From positions 15,500,001 through 15,564,000 of the forward strand of contig CP053153.1 of NCBI GenBank assembly GCA_014607495.2: DNA of 64,000 bases, given 5' to 3'. Position numbers and translations under genes: made by a program. This stretch comes from Carposina sasakii (Eukaryota; Arthropoda; Insecta; Lepidoptera; Carposinidae). Every line of letters begins with the position of its first letter. The stretch's first letter is position 1. Below, piece after piece: positions 9,862 through 19,110 of this stretch. The notes beneath the pieces are model-generated. The model searched no databases. It was not told where the DNA came from and saw only the letters and a list, made by a program, of their open reading frames with translations.

Positions 9862-10378
9862 CATTGACAATATTAACTTTGAGATACTCCTTCATGTTTT
9901 ACCTGACCATTGTTTGCGATACAACATTATGATCGGACGTGAAATTCTAGCTATCGGTTTGACTGTACATATGTCGGTAGATAAAGTACGTTTCGAGAAA
10001 ATTAACATAGTCGAATCATGTGATGTAGTTGCAAATAATGGTATAGACCTTGACTTGGTAGATACTGACGTTAGTAATGAATACAGACCTAGGTTGATTG
10101 AGATTTTAGAACGGTTCAAGCTTAGTTTCATTACCGGTACACCTACTTCTCCTGCTGACACTGAACCTAGGCAGATACGGCTCGTAGACCCGCACAAGAC
10201 GGTAAATCGTCGCCCATACAGGCTGACCCCAGATGAACGTCAGATTGTGAGGGGCAAGATCAACGAGCTGCTTAATGCTAAGGTAATTAGACCTAGTTCT
10301 TCACCGTTCGCAAGCCCGATACTTTTGGTAAAAAAAAAGACGGTTCAGATAGAATGTGTGTCGATTATAGGGAGTTGA
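9842..10378 (+). pseudogene. Protease C-terminus and reverse transcriptase N-terminus
   Basis: The frame carries protease flap and C-terminal sequence (NIMIGREIL is typical of retroelement proteases), a linker, and the conserved start of gypsy reverse transcriptases, with INELLNAKVIRPSSSPFASP near 10261-10317. It loses frame at a run of nine A (10330-10338) just before the KKDG-type motif and ends at a spurious stop at 10376-10378. One missing A in the homopolymer would explain the break. Confidence 0.75.
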
Positions 10379-10971
10379 ACGATAACACCGTTGCTGACCG
10401 TTTTCCTTTACCACTCATATCTGAACAGATTGCTAGGTTGCATGGAGGACATTTTTTTACAATTTTAGATTTAGCATCGGGATTTCACCAGATCCCTATC
10501 GAGTCGGAGTCCATAGAGCGCACAGCATTCGTGACAACTGAAGGTCAGTATGAGTACCTTACTATGCCCTTCGGTTTGAAAAATGCTCCTGCAGTGTTTC
10601 AACGTGCTCTCATACATGCTCTAGGCGATCTCGTGAACAAGTACGTTGTAGTGTACATGGATGACGTGCTAGTTGTGGCCAGTAACATCGACGAAGCTTT
10701 CGATAGACTAAAGGTAGTATTAGAAGTTCTTTCTGGGAAGGGATTTTCGTTAAATCCTAAAAAGTGCTCATTCCTGAAAGAAAAAGTAGAGTACCTAGGC
10801 TTCGAGGTGCGCCGAGGTCAAATTCGTCCGAATCCACGAAAGATAGTTGCACTTACCGCTTTACCGCCACCGAACACAGTTACTCAGCTTCGACAATTCA
10901 TTGGGTTAGCTTCGTACTTCCGCCAATTTGTTCCTAAATTTTCACAAATTTATCTCCTCTATATTCATTGA
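10339..10971 (+). pseudogene. pol: Reverse transcriptase catalytic core
   Basis: RNA-dependent DNA polymerase fingers and palm. CVDYRELN appears near 10357, FTILDLASGFHQIP near 10453, and YLTMPFGLKNAPAVFQR near 10555. The catalytic YMDD box is at 10654-10665, followed by the YLGFEV thumb-proximal motif and the QLRQFIGLASYFRQF connection motif. All three catalytic aspartates (LDLA and YMDD) are present. The frame leaves register at about 10940-10955 and stops at 10969-10971, just before the RNase H tether. The sequence signature is firmly Ty3/gypsy. Confidence 0.9.
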
Positions 10972-12161
10972 CGTCTGGTAATGGTAAAATAAAATGGGAA
11001 CCGCAACATGAGTTAATCAGGCAACAGATCAATTCTATGCTAACGAGGGAGCCGGTATTGACGATTTACGATCCTAGTCTAGTGACTGAGCTGCATACTG
11101 ACGCGAGCGCGATTGGCTATGGAGCAGTCCTCATTCAACTCAAAGAAGGTAAGCCTCATGTGGTAGCCTATTACAGCAAGCGCACGACATCTGCAGAATC
11201 CAAGTACCACTCTTACGAGTTGGAGACTCTTGCTGTCGTGAACGCTGTGAAACATTTCCGGCAGTATCTACATGGGCGCAAATTTGACGTTGTGACCGAC
11301 TGCAGTTCACTCCAATCGACGCGTAAAAAGCTTGACCTAACCCCACGTGTACACCGATGGTGGGCTTTTCTGCAGGGGTTTGATTTCGACATAATCCATC
11401 GTAGTGGTAAGCGCATGTCACATGCTGATTTCTTCTCCAGGAACCCTTTACCAGCCGAGAGCAAGAAAAGTAGTCGGAGCGCAGTTACGAGAGTAGAGCC
11501 GAAACAGGTAAACTTGGCTGAGATTACTAGCAACTGGTTAATGGCTGAACAACAGAGGGATGGTGAACTTTCAAAACTGATATCCGATCTGAAAGAATGT
11601 AATATTCCAGCCGAGGTATCAAAGACGTACGAATTTCGATCTGGTGTACTTCATCGTAAAATTCAAAGAAACAATAAGACTCGTTGTCTGCCTATGATAC
11701 CCAGGTCCTTCCGTTGGTCAATTATTAACAATGTGCACGAAGGATTGCTACATTTGGGATGGGAGAAGACACTAGAAAAGGTTTATGACTTGTATTGGTT
11801 CGACAATATGTCCAAATACGTTAGGAAATTTGTCGCGAACTGTGTAACATGCAATATCTCCAAATCTCATTCCGGTAAGGTGCAAGCTGAAATGCATCCA
11901 ATCCCAAAAATAGCAATCCCGTGGCACACGATACATATAGACGCGACTGGCAAACTAAGCGGGAAGAATGACAAAAAGGAGTATGTCTTCGTGCTTATAG
12001 ATGCCTTCACCAAGTTTGTCATGCTCCATCATACACTACACATTGACACGGCTAGCAGTATCAAAGCTCTTAAGGCTAGTGTTGCTCTATTTGGGGCACC
12101 AAGTCGTCTGATCGCTGACCAGGGCCGCTGTTTTGCCAGCAGAGATTTTAAGGACTACTGA
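10953..12161 (+). pseudogene. pol: RNase H and integrase N-terminal half
   Basis: The frame begins in the connection region and encodes RNase H with HTDASAIGYGAVL (first catalytic Asp at 11100) and the VVTDCSSL motif. It continues into integrase. The HHCC zinc domain starts with the His at 11736, and its paired Cys are at 11841 and 11850. The catalytic Asp residues are at 11940 (HIDATG) and 12117 (ADQGRCF). Translation stops at a TGA at 12159-12161 immediately followed by TAG at 12162-12164, before the catalytic Glu. Downstream sequence continues in the same frame, so these are nonsense changes and not a frameshift. Confidence 0.88.
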
Positions 12162-12164
12162 TAG

Positions 12165-12797
12165 TCTGTCAATATCAAGTTACATTTAATCGCAACAGGT
12201 AGCTCACGAGCAAATGGCCAGGTAGAAAGGGTCATGAGCACATTGAAGAACATGCTGACAGCCGTTGAGACCAGTTCATGTTCATGGCAGGACGCTTTAC
12301 CTGACGTACAGCTTGCTCTCAATTGTGCCACGAGTAGGATTACCAAAGCCAGCCCACTGGAGTTACTTATTGGTAAGGTTGCACGACCTCTTGATATTTT
12401 ATTAGCCGGAGATGAAGAACCTCAAGTTGACATCGACCAGGTACGAGCCCAAGCAGTAGAGAATATGGAGAAAAGCGCTTCATACGATAAGGTACGATTT
12501 GATAATACTAAAGCTCACATAACACCTTTCTTAGTTGGAGACTTTGTTCTTCTACAAAATGAAGAGCGTAATCAAACCAAGCTTGATCCGAAGTATAGAG
12601 GTCCTTTTAGGGTATCGGAGGTACTTGAAGGTAATCGTTATGTTCTTAAAGCCCTTAATTCCAATAGAACCTATAAGTACGCACATGACAGACTTAGGCG
12701 AATGCCTGCGAATGACATTACCAATGACACGCTGACATGTGACCGTGATGATAATCTGTGCGAACTTGACGGGGATGGACCGTCATGTTCTAATTAA
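12165..12797 (+). pseudogene. pol: Integrase C-terminal half with GPY/F module
   Basis: The same frame continues after the double stop. The catalytic Glu of the D,D-35-E triad is at 12225-12227 in the context RANGQVERVM, with 35 residues between it and the second Asp. A GPY/F-type module follows (LDPKYRGPFRV, near 12588-12620), which in gypsy integrases contributes to multimerisation and target choice. The frame ends normally at TAA 12795-12797. No chromodomain and no envelope gene follow. Confidence 0.85.
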
Positions 12798-12801
12798 TGT
12801 T

Positions 12802-13050
12802 GAGTTGACTGATTGAGAGTGGTTTACGGATACCGGATAGAGGTATTCAAGAGTCACTGGATGGAAGTGACTAGACTGGTATACGGAAGCTGGATGGAAG
12901 TTTCCAAGAGTCACTGGATGGAAGTGACTAGACTGGTATACGGAAGCTGGATGGAAGTTTCCAAGAGTCACTGGATGGAAGTGACTAGACTGGTTTACGG
13001 AAGCTGGATGGAAGTTTCCAAGAGTTGCTAGATTGAGGCAACTAGACTTA
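12802..13050 (+). repeat. 57-bp tandem repeat in the retrotransposon 3' region
   Basis: Three near-perfect 57-bp units begin at 12851, 12908 and 12965, flanked by a degenerate unit on each side (12802-12850 and 13022-13050). Because 57 is a multiple of three, the array is accidentally open on both strands, and the short frames there are not genes. Each unit holds two hairpins of a 7-base stem and 7-base loop, giving eight across 12828-13043. Confidence 0.9.
12828..13043 (+). promoter_or_regulatory. Array of eight 7-7-7 hairpins with conserved loop
   Basis: The hairpins lie at 12828-12848, 12852-12872, 12885-12905, 12909-12929, 12942-12962, 12966-12986, 12999-13019 and 13023-13043. Stems are AGTCACT/AGTGACT or GGAAGCT/AGTTTCC; the outer ones are GGATACC/GGTATTC and AGTTGCT/GGCAACT. 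Loops are GGATGGA, GGATAGA or AGATTGA. Spacing alternates between 3 and 12 bases. Paired changes keep the stems intact, which suggests a selected RNA or palindromic DNA structure. A packaging, localisation or protein-binding role is inference. Confidence 0.6.
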
Positions 13051-13368
13051 CTTGACTGACGTTACTCTATATGGATTGTGTATACTGTAGCCTTGTTTTG
13101 GAATTATTTACCTTGTGTGTGACGATTATAGTCGATTTCTTTGTTTAATAGTATGCAAGTAAATTTGTAACAATTTGGTATAGTAAAATGGTTTTCAATT
13201 TTGATTATGATGATATTGGTTCGTTTGAAATAAAGGTTTAGTAACGTTTAAATGAAGTTTTTACTGTCCCAATGGTCAGAAAGACCGAGCGTGAGACATG
13301 TTACTTTGCAAAATCCTCTTTCTTTCCAGAAACCCCACGCGAGGACGCGTGAGTTGTCAAAATGGCCG
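13051..13368 (+). other. Retrotransposon 3' untranslated tail
   Basis: This is AT-rich non-coding element DNA between the hairpin array and the 3' LTR, with an AATAAA at about 13228. No purine-rich tract sits directly upstream of the 3' LTR; the last bases before it are GTCAAAATGGCCG. The second-strand primer site is therefore not recognisable by the usual pattern. Confidence 0.7.
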
Positions 13369-13805
13369 TGTCGGAGATCAAGATGTCATATCCTACAGTC
13401 GGATCTCCAACGCCATCTATTTTCAATCGTTGAAGTTAGAAACGTCAAGTCGACAGCTATCACTGACTTGAGGACAGCTGTCACTTGGGTAAAGACAAGA
13501 CAGAGTACTGAGAGGGCGCCACTGTAGATGTACAACGACCACCGGGTCGTTTGAATTGAGCCGGAGGGTATTCTGTGCTTGCGTGTTGCGGCTGTCGAGC
13601 GAAGCACGGGTGCTAATCAGCCTCTGTCTTGTACTTACCACGTTTCTACGTTATCCGCTAGAATCCTAGTAATCTTGTGCGTAGATACAGTGAAAGTGTT
13701 TGTGATTCCTAATTAAGCTTGTTTACTGCACGCCGCATTCTTTATTTCGGATTTTGGAAGATGTCGGACACACCTAACGGCACGCCACTCGACCCATCTA
13801 CGTCA
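13369..13805 (+). repeat. 3' long terminal repeat
   Basis: The second 437-bp LTR ends ACGTCA and is followed by AGTA. It also contains the gag ATG (13761) and the first 15 codons. From that ATG the frame runs into host DNA and closes at TAG 13884-13886, giving a 41-codon readout frame. Confidence 0.95.
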
Positions 13806-13809
13806 AGTA
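13806..13809 (+). repeat. Target-site duplication AGTA, right
   Basis: The partner of 8222-8225. It supports a single integration event with no later rearrangement of the termini. Confidence 0.75.
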
Positions 13810-13927
13810 TTACATGTTTTGTCTGTGGGGTTACTTCGTCTCTCTCGGAAGCCTGCAACAAGCCTAGTCTGGTATGGTTGGAGTAGACAAGTAAGGTAAA
13901 AACACGTACACTTAAAGAAGCTAAATA

Positions 13928-13949
13928 CGACTAGTCGCAAGTTACAAAA
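13928..13949 (-). repeat. Right member of the 22-bp inverted pair
   Basis: A perfect inverse match to 8092-8113. Its inner half, CGACTAGTCG, is itself palindromic. Confidence 0.5.
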
Positions 13950-14304
13950 CAACCTGTCGTCCGCCCCGCCCCGGGGCAGATTGATTACGGAGCAAACAAT
14001 ATTGTATGCAATGAATTATACCCCTCGCATAGCACTCATACTCGGGGAGATATGAATTCGGTTTATTAATAACACTTCATATTGATGTGTTGAACAAATA
14101 CCTGCTGTATTTATTCGTTTGAATATTTTTTGGATCAAGTGCCTACAGGTAGAGATGATAGAGAGTGCGTATAGAAATTTGAGAAGCATAGATATCAAGA
14201 TGTAGATCAGCTGTATAGGAATATCTTATTTTGCGGTATTAACTTAGGTATTTTACGATTGTTCACGAGTTTCGCGAGCCAAGATTTATTATGTAAATAA
14301 TAAT

Positions 14305-14400
14305 TAAATAAATTTATTAATAACGAAATGGAAAAAAATCCTCACCCGGGTGGGAATCGAACCCACGACCTCTGCATTCCGTGCCAGCGCTCTTACCATA
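14305..14400 (-). repeat. SINE-B copy 1 (tRNA-derived)
   Basis: On the minus strand this reads as a tRNA-like head. The A-box part is ATGGTAAGAGCGCTGGC, the B-box part is GTGGGTTCGATTCCCACC, and CCCGGGTGAGG leads to an AT-rich tail. A second copy lies at 18222. The upstream start of the head is missing, and the copy abuts a SINE-A 3' fragment. Confidence 0.7.
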
Positions 14401-14423
14401 ATAATAACTTACTTACTACCCAC

Positions 14424-14507
14424 TTACTTAGTACTTACGACACAAGACCTTAGGGATCTTAGTGTGGGACTAGGTTAATGTGTTGTGTAGTGTGTAAAAA
14501 AAAAAAT
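14424..14507 (+). repeat. SINE-A copy 3, 3' fragment
   Basis: Only the terminal part of SINE-A is present: ACACAAGACCTTAGGGATC, then GTGGGACTAGGTTAATGTG and an A-rich run. It joins SINE-B head to tail in opposite orientation. Confidence 0.7.
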
Positions 14508-14559
14508 CAAAATCACCTGCACATCAAACAAAGACAAACAAGTTTATAGAAATGTAATA

Positions 14560-14780
14560 ACGTGCAAACATCCCTACTCGAGCGCGCAGGGATGCATACA
14601 GAACATGCGCAAATTCATATTAATCTTACAACAATAGCAGGCAATAATGGCGACCCTCGACGAGTGCGGGTCACTTGTAATGAAAAGTTTAATATATCGC
14701 GCACGTGCGGGTCTGCCGAGCCGCGCGGGTCAGGGAGACCCGCGCGGGGCCGCTCGGACCCATTCCACTTGTCATAAAGC
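14560..14780. other. GC-rich unique segment
   Basis: A small CpG-rich block around 14700-14765 (CCGAGCCGCGCGGGTCAGG and GACCCGCGCGGGGCCGC) contains a local inverted repeat around GACCCGCGCGG. No gene is recognised. Confidence 0.3.
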
Positions 14781-15056
14781 CGAATTAATGTTGTCTGGAA
14801 CGAGTCTTACCTTTATGTCATAGAGTAAACTACATTTTAGGGTCTAACAATTTTAAAAATTGACTGATTATTGAAGCGACCAAATAAGAAACATCTGGTT
14901 AAAATTTAGAGTACGTCTATGTTACAGAACCAGTCATGATAAACATAGAACATGCTACTTACGCATTATGGTTATAATCTACTTTCTAGATATTGACGTT
15001 TTGGTACCAAAATCATATATTTCTAGGTAATACTTTCTTCGAGCTTTACAATAATA

Positions 15057-15243
15057 ATACATCAGCTGCATCTCCTTCCATGCATGTCGTAAAAGTTGAC
15101 TCAGACATTATATCAGGCGATAAGCTCGCAACTTGTCACTGGTCATTTACATCTGTCCCCGCTAGGCTTAACGTAGCTGTGGGATCTTATTTATAATACT
15201 GCAGTTCTGCCTACCCCATTTCAAAAAACACCCGTATCTACAT
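15057..15243 (+). repeat. Family D dispersed repeat, copy 2
   Basis: Ordered family-D landmarks in plus orientation: CAGCTGCATCTCCTTCCATG, AAGCTCGCAACTTGTCACTGG, CATCTGTCCCC and CTGCAGTTCTGCCTACCCC. Confidence 0.65.
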
Positions 15244-18221
15244 GTATGTATTTAATACTGAAATATGACTAAATTTCACATCTACACTACTTCATCTCCC
15301 TCCACCGGTGCACTCCCGTGCAATATTGTGAAATAGCGCGCAATGTCATCCTCATCTCGAGTCACTGTGTTGCAGGGTGAGGGAGACAGAAGGGCCGAGG
15401 GTCCAACTAATCGGGTTTAATTTGATTTCCGGACACCAGCTATTAGTTATTGAGGATTAATTGTCTGGTTATTGCAGTAAGTTCTTGGAGATGTTCAAAA
15501 TTTTACGCTTATTTTATATTTGAATTAGTATAGTTTCTCAGTCTATCAGTTAGTTATTGTTATATCTTGATGTTTCGAATACATACATGAAAAATACACG
15601 GAAACGGATAAACACCTCATACATAATAGTTACACCCATATTCCTGAGGTTAGGCAGAACTGCAGAAATGTGCAAATAACATAATCAGCCAAGTTAGGTA
15701 AGTGCAGACATCAATTATAATTACTAATACCTGCGACAGGTAAAAAAAACATTAGGAAATGTTTTTGAGTTATTTATTTATTTGGTATTAGGAAGACCAA
15801 CAGCTATATTAAGGCAGTAATATCAACAATATAGTGACATACGAGTACAGCTAAATTAAGGTCTCCGCAAGTATGCCACAAAATATTACGTAAGACGCAA
15901 CACACAATTACAAATTGACTTGACTTACTAATTTAGCAAAATAGTTTCTTATGTACTTATCCACTCCCGGCTAGGTACATCACACATAATTCAGGTCAAT
16001 TAAAACACAAGACTATTTGAAAAATAATCCAGCTAATGCCTGTCTCAGCCACAGCACTTGTATCAACATGGTACCTATTCAGAAGAATAGGTACCTTAAT
16101 TATAAGCTGTTAGCATCAGGATAGACAAGATAATGTAATATTATTGCTCGATAGAATACGAATATCTCGGTAGAGGTTCGTAATCGAAACGTTTGCTCCA
16201 AAAAGAAGCCTTGACGGAATAAACATTTACCGCTATTGGTGGAATGTTACGAAATGCAAAACGATGTCACATTATCTAAACTCCGTCTTTTATCCGAGTA
16301 AACTAATTTTCTCATTGGAAACAAAATAAGGGATGTGTGCATTATCCCCAAAAAGTTGTCAAAAAGTCTTTCAGCGCTAAGCTTAATTTTAAATGTCGTA
16401 GTTTAAGAAAGCAGCCAGTAAAGAAATTCCGGCTTTTATTATATTATTTCACTTATTCACACAGTTTTACTTTATGTATACTTACAGTCGATAAAATATA
16501 GCACAGCTAACAACCACAAAAATGCAATTATACGCCTATGACAAACACAATCGTCCCAGCTCCTCGCCAGTGACACCCCTCGCCGACTCTCCCTGATTAT
16601 CCCCGCACACGTGCGCCGAGCCACCGGTTCTATTACACACTTACATGATCATCCATCCATCCATTCACTATAATTTGTGAACAAGTGCAATATTGAACTG
16701 GTGAATAATGTGTATAGACAACTTGTTATTGCTATGAATTTAAGAGCGTAGTGTAGTTTGCATGATTGTGTGTTTTGTTAATTTTTAATTAAAAATTATA
16801 GAAGGGTTTAAAAACATTTACAAACTTTTAATAAAACATATCAAAATGTATCAAATAGCATAGTAGGTATATTAAATATTCTTTAGCAAATCATTATTTG
16901 CAATTTTTCATTTTTATTAAAAGATTATAACACCTAAGTTACTATGTAAGAATCAAGTTTTAGAAAATACTCTTAGTAATGAGTACCAATCTGCACAATG
17001 TGGCGCATTCCACAGGTTGCCTGAAACGAGGAAATAGAATCGTAATGGATATAACGGCAGTGAATGGTAATGAGTATAAATGGCAGTGAATGCCTCATCG
17101 TCTCACCGCCTCAACTGCGGCACATAGACAGACAAAAGGACGACGACTTTGAAGAAGATGGGGAGAGAATTGAGATATCGATACACCATTGTCTATGTAA
17201 TAGTATTATGTTTTTATATAATGAAGCAATATTTATGTAAAATTTTAAGGATTTTGAAATATCAATACGTATATACCAATGCCGTGTATGTTTGTGTGTA
17301 GTTAATTTTAACGAAGAGTCAATTTATCGGGATATAAAGTTTTATGAAATATCCTGAATGGGCTATTTGTTTTCAAGGAGTAAAGAATCTAAAAACTAGA
17401 TAAATATAAAGAAATACTTAATACATTTACAATTGTGTACATTTTATTTGGTGGAGGGTGCCAGCAGACAAGGCGACATTTTCTTATTACACGCTAAGGA
17501 CGGCGCTGACGAGGCAAATTGATATAATGAAGAGTGTCTGCAGGAGGCGCTTCTTATTGCACACTTCTTTACCTTTTAAGAGCTTTACGAACTTGCTTCT
17601 ACTTTCGGTTGACACTTCATCTTTAAATAAATGGTAAAAATAAATTGTGTTTCGTCCATTTATTGTGAGCTCATGATATTAATTTATATCAGAGGTAATT
17701 AAAACTTCATTTCAAAAAGAACACGATGGCATGATATACCTACGGCTATAAAAATATTCATTGATTTAAGAAACTTACCTTTAAACTTCTTTCTAGAGAC
17801 TATAAAAAGTTACGTCTCAGAATTACCCATGATTATAGAAAAAGAGGTAGATCTATGAAATGATGAATGGACTGTGTGAAAGAAGATAATATGCGTGTAC
17901 TGAGTGAGTACCTAACGATATGAGGTATAAGAGAGATTAATGGAAGAAGAGTACATATTGAGCCGAACCCAAATGAATGGGAACAGGGCAGGATGATGAT
18001 GATGTGACTCCAATCACTCATAAGGAAAAATTAAAAATTTAATTAACTTTTCCGAGGGTGGTTGTTAGTGCAATAAATAATAAGCATTTTTAAACATATG
18101 TGTGACCTTGCTAGGTACCTACCATAGTGGTCAAACAGCAAACGTCTATCGGGATGAAAAAATAACGTTGCAATTAATGTAATTTCAAAAAGAGATGGTA
18201 AAATTCGTCATCCGAGTAATT
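15244..18221. other. Long non-coding stretch, mostly nothing recognised
   Basis: Three kilobases of mainly AT-rich DNA without exons or clear repeat families. There is a C-rich spot at 16555-16630 and a perfect 11-bp stem-loop at 16070-16095, reported separately. Confidence 0.5.
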
Positions 18222-18312
18222 GACCCGGTGGCTCAATGGTAAGAGTGCTGGCACGGAATGCAGAGGTCGTGGGTGAGGAATTTTTTCCATTTCTTTATTA
18301 ATAAATTTATAA
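18222..18312 (+). repeat. SINE-B copy 2, B-box deleted
   Basis: Shares GACCCGGTGGCTCAATGGTAA, the GCACGGAATGCAGAGGTCG core and the TTTATTAATAAATTTAT tail with the copy at 14305-14400. The bases that make up the polymerase III B box (the GTTCGATTCCCACCC part) are missing, so this copy cannot be a functional transcription unit. Confidence 0.7.
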
Positions 18313-18606
18313 ACGTCTATATATATCAACAAAAAACTATCAATAAAAACAAAAGATTTATCGCATGACGGACATCAAAGCTAAATACGTTGTCGAAAGT
18401 TAATTTACCTGAATCGCCGTGTGCAATCTATTAAGGGCCCTCAGAGATGCTCAACATGCGCTATCAGATCAGGAGCGATCGGTGAAAGAGCAGCGACAAA
18501 GGGCGTCGCGTGTCGGTCGTGCGCGCCCAGCTACACCCTGTATTGTTCACATATCAAAATTATTGTCAATAGTTGCTACGAGAAATAGCTGGTGATCCCT
18601 ATTAGT

Positions 18607-19110
18607 TTTTACCCGACTAGGCCAGGAGGGTTATGTTTTTTGAGTGTATGTATGTTTATTTCATTGGCACGCTCTAGACCCTAAACGGGTTGGCTTAAGA
18701 GTTAGTCTTGAGAGTAACACTGGGTTAAATTTATAACGCTATAAAGGGTTTTTTTCTATGTGCAAATGAGGTTATCGGAGATTAGCTTTGCCGCTTGCAT
18801 CACTTCGCAAGCTTGCAGCACCGCCGATGACACCATAAATGTGTTTTTTTTTTAATAAATGATGTTTGTTCTTACACCTATCAAACGAATTTTGATGAAA
18901 CTTGCCAGTTACGTAGCTTATCATAATGTCACCCATCCCCCCTAGCATGATCACGCATCGTGGATATCGTATCGTACGATATCGTAACGTCTCTATACAA
19001 AATTCAACATGGCGGCTATACTCGTATTTATCATATTTTGACAGGCTAAATGTCGATAAATAGCGCATCCAAACAAACCAACAAACTCTTCAGCTTTTGT
19101 ATAATATGTA
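18607..19110 (+). repeat. Interspersed repeat beginning ACCCGACTAGGCC
   Basis: The start (ACCCGACTAGGCCAGGAGGG, then TATGTTTTTTGAGTGTATG) and the end (CAAACAAACCAACAAACTCTT) resemble an abundant repeat I associate with lepidopteran genomes. The minus-strand open frame across 18772-19068 lies inside it and is not a gene. Only one copy is in the window, so the family assignment rests on memory. Confidence 0.4.

Larger units (their letters stand above)
8226..13805 (+). mobile_element. Ty3/gypsy LTR retrotransposon, structurally complete but coding-defective
   Basis: A 5580-bp element bounded by 437-bp direct repeats beginning TG and ending CA and by an AGTA target duplication. Domain order is gag capsid, two CCHC zinc knuckles, DSG protease, reverse transcriptase, RNase H, integrase with a GPF module, with no envelope frame. 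Integrase after RNase H defines the Ty3/gypsy order. A tRNA-Leu-like primer site suggests the mdg3/micropia-type group, a placement I hold only loosely. Frame changes near 9300-9331, 9830-9850, 10330-10338 and 10940-10955, plus two stops at 12159-12164, make this copy non-autonomous. Confidence 0.95.

Noticed and set aside
9892..10197. Minus-strand frame opposite protease/reverse transcriptase, and similar ones at 8761-9186, 11140-11533
   Set aside because: Antisense shadows of gag-pol coding.
12813..13031. 72-codon repetitive frame VYGSWMEVSKSHWMEVTRL
   Set aside because: It arises only because the 57-bp repeat is a multiple of three. The opposite strand is open for the same reason, and nucleotide-level hairpins explain the sequence better.
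12798..13368. Envelope gene after pol
   Set aside because: No frame of suitable length, signal peptide or membrane segment. The space is filled by hairpin repeats and AT-rich tail.
14341..14400. tRNA gene on the minus strand
   Set aside because: The head lacks the 5' acceptor, and the same sequence with a shared tail occurs at 18222, identifying a SINE.
18772..19068. 98-codon minus-strand frame
   Set aside because: Lies inside an interspersed repeat-like segment, with no domain.
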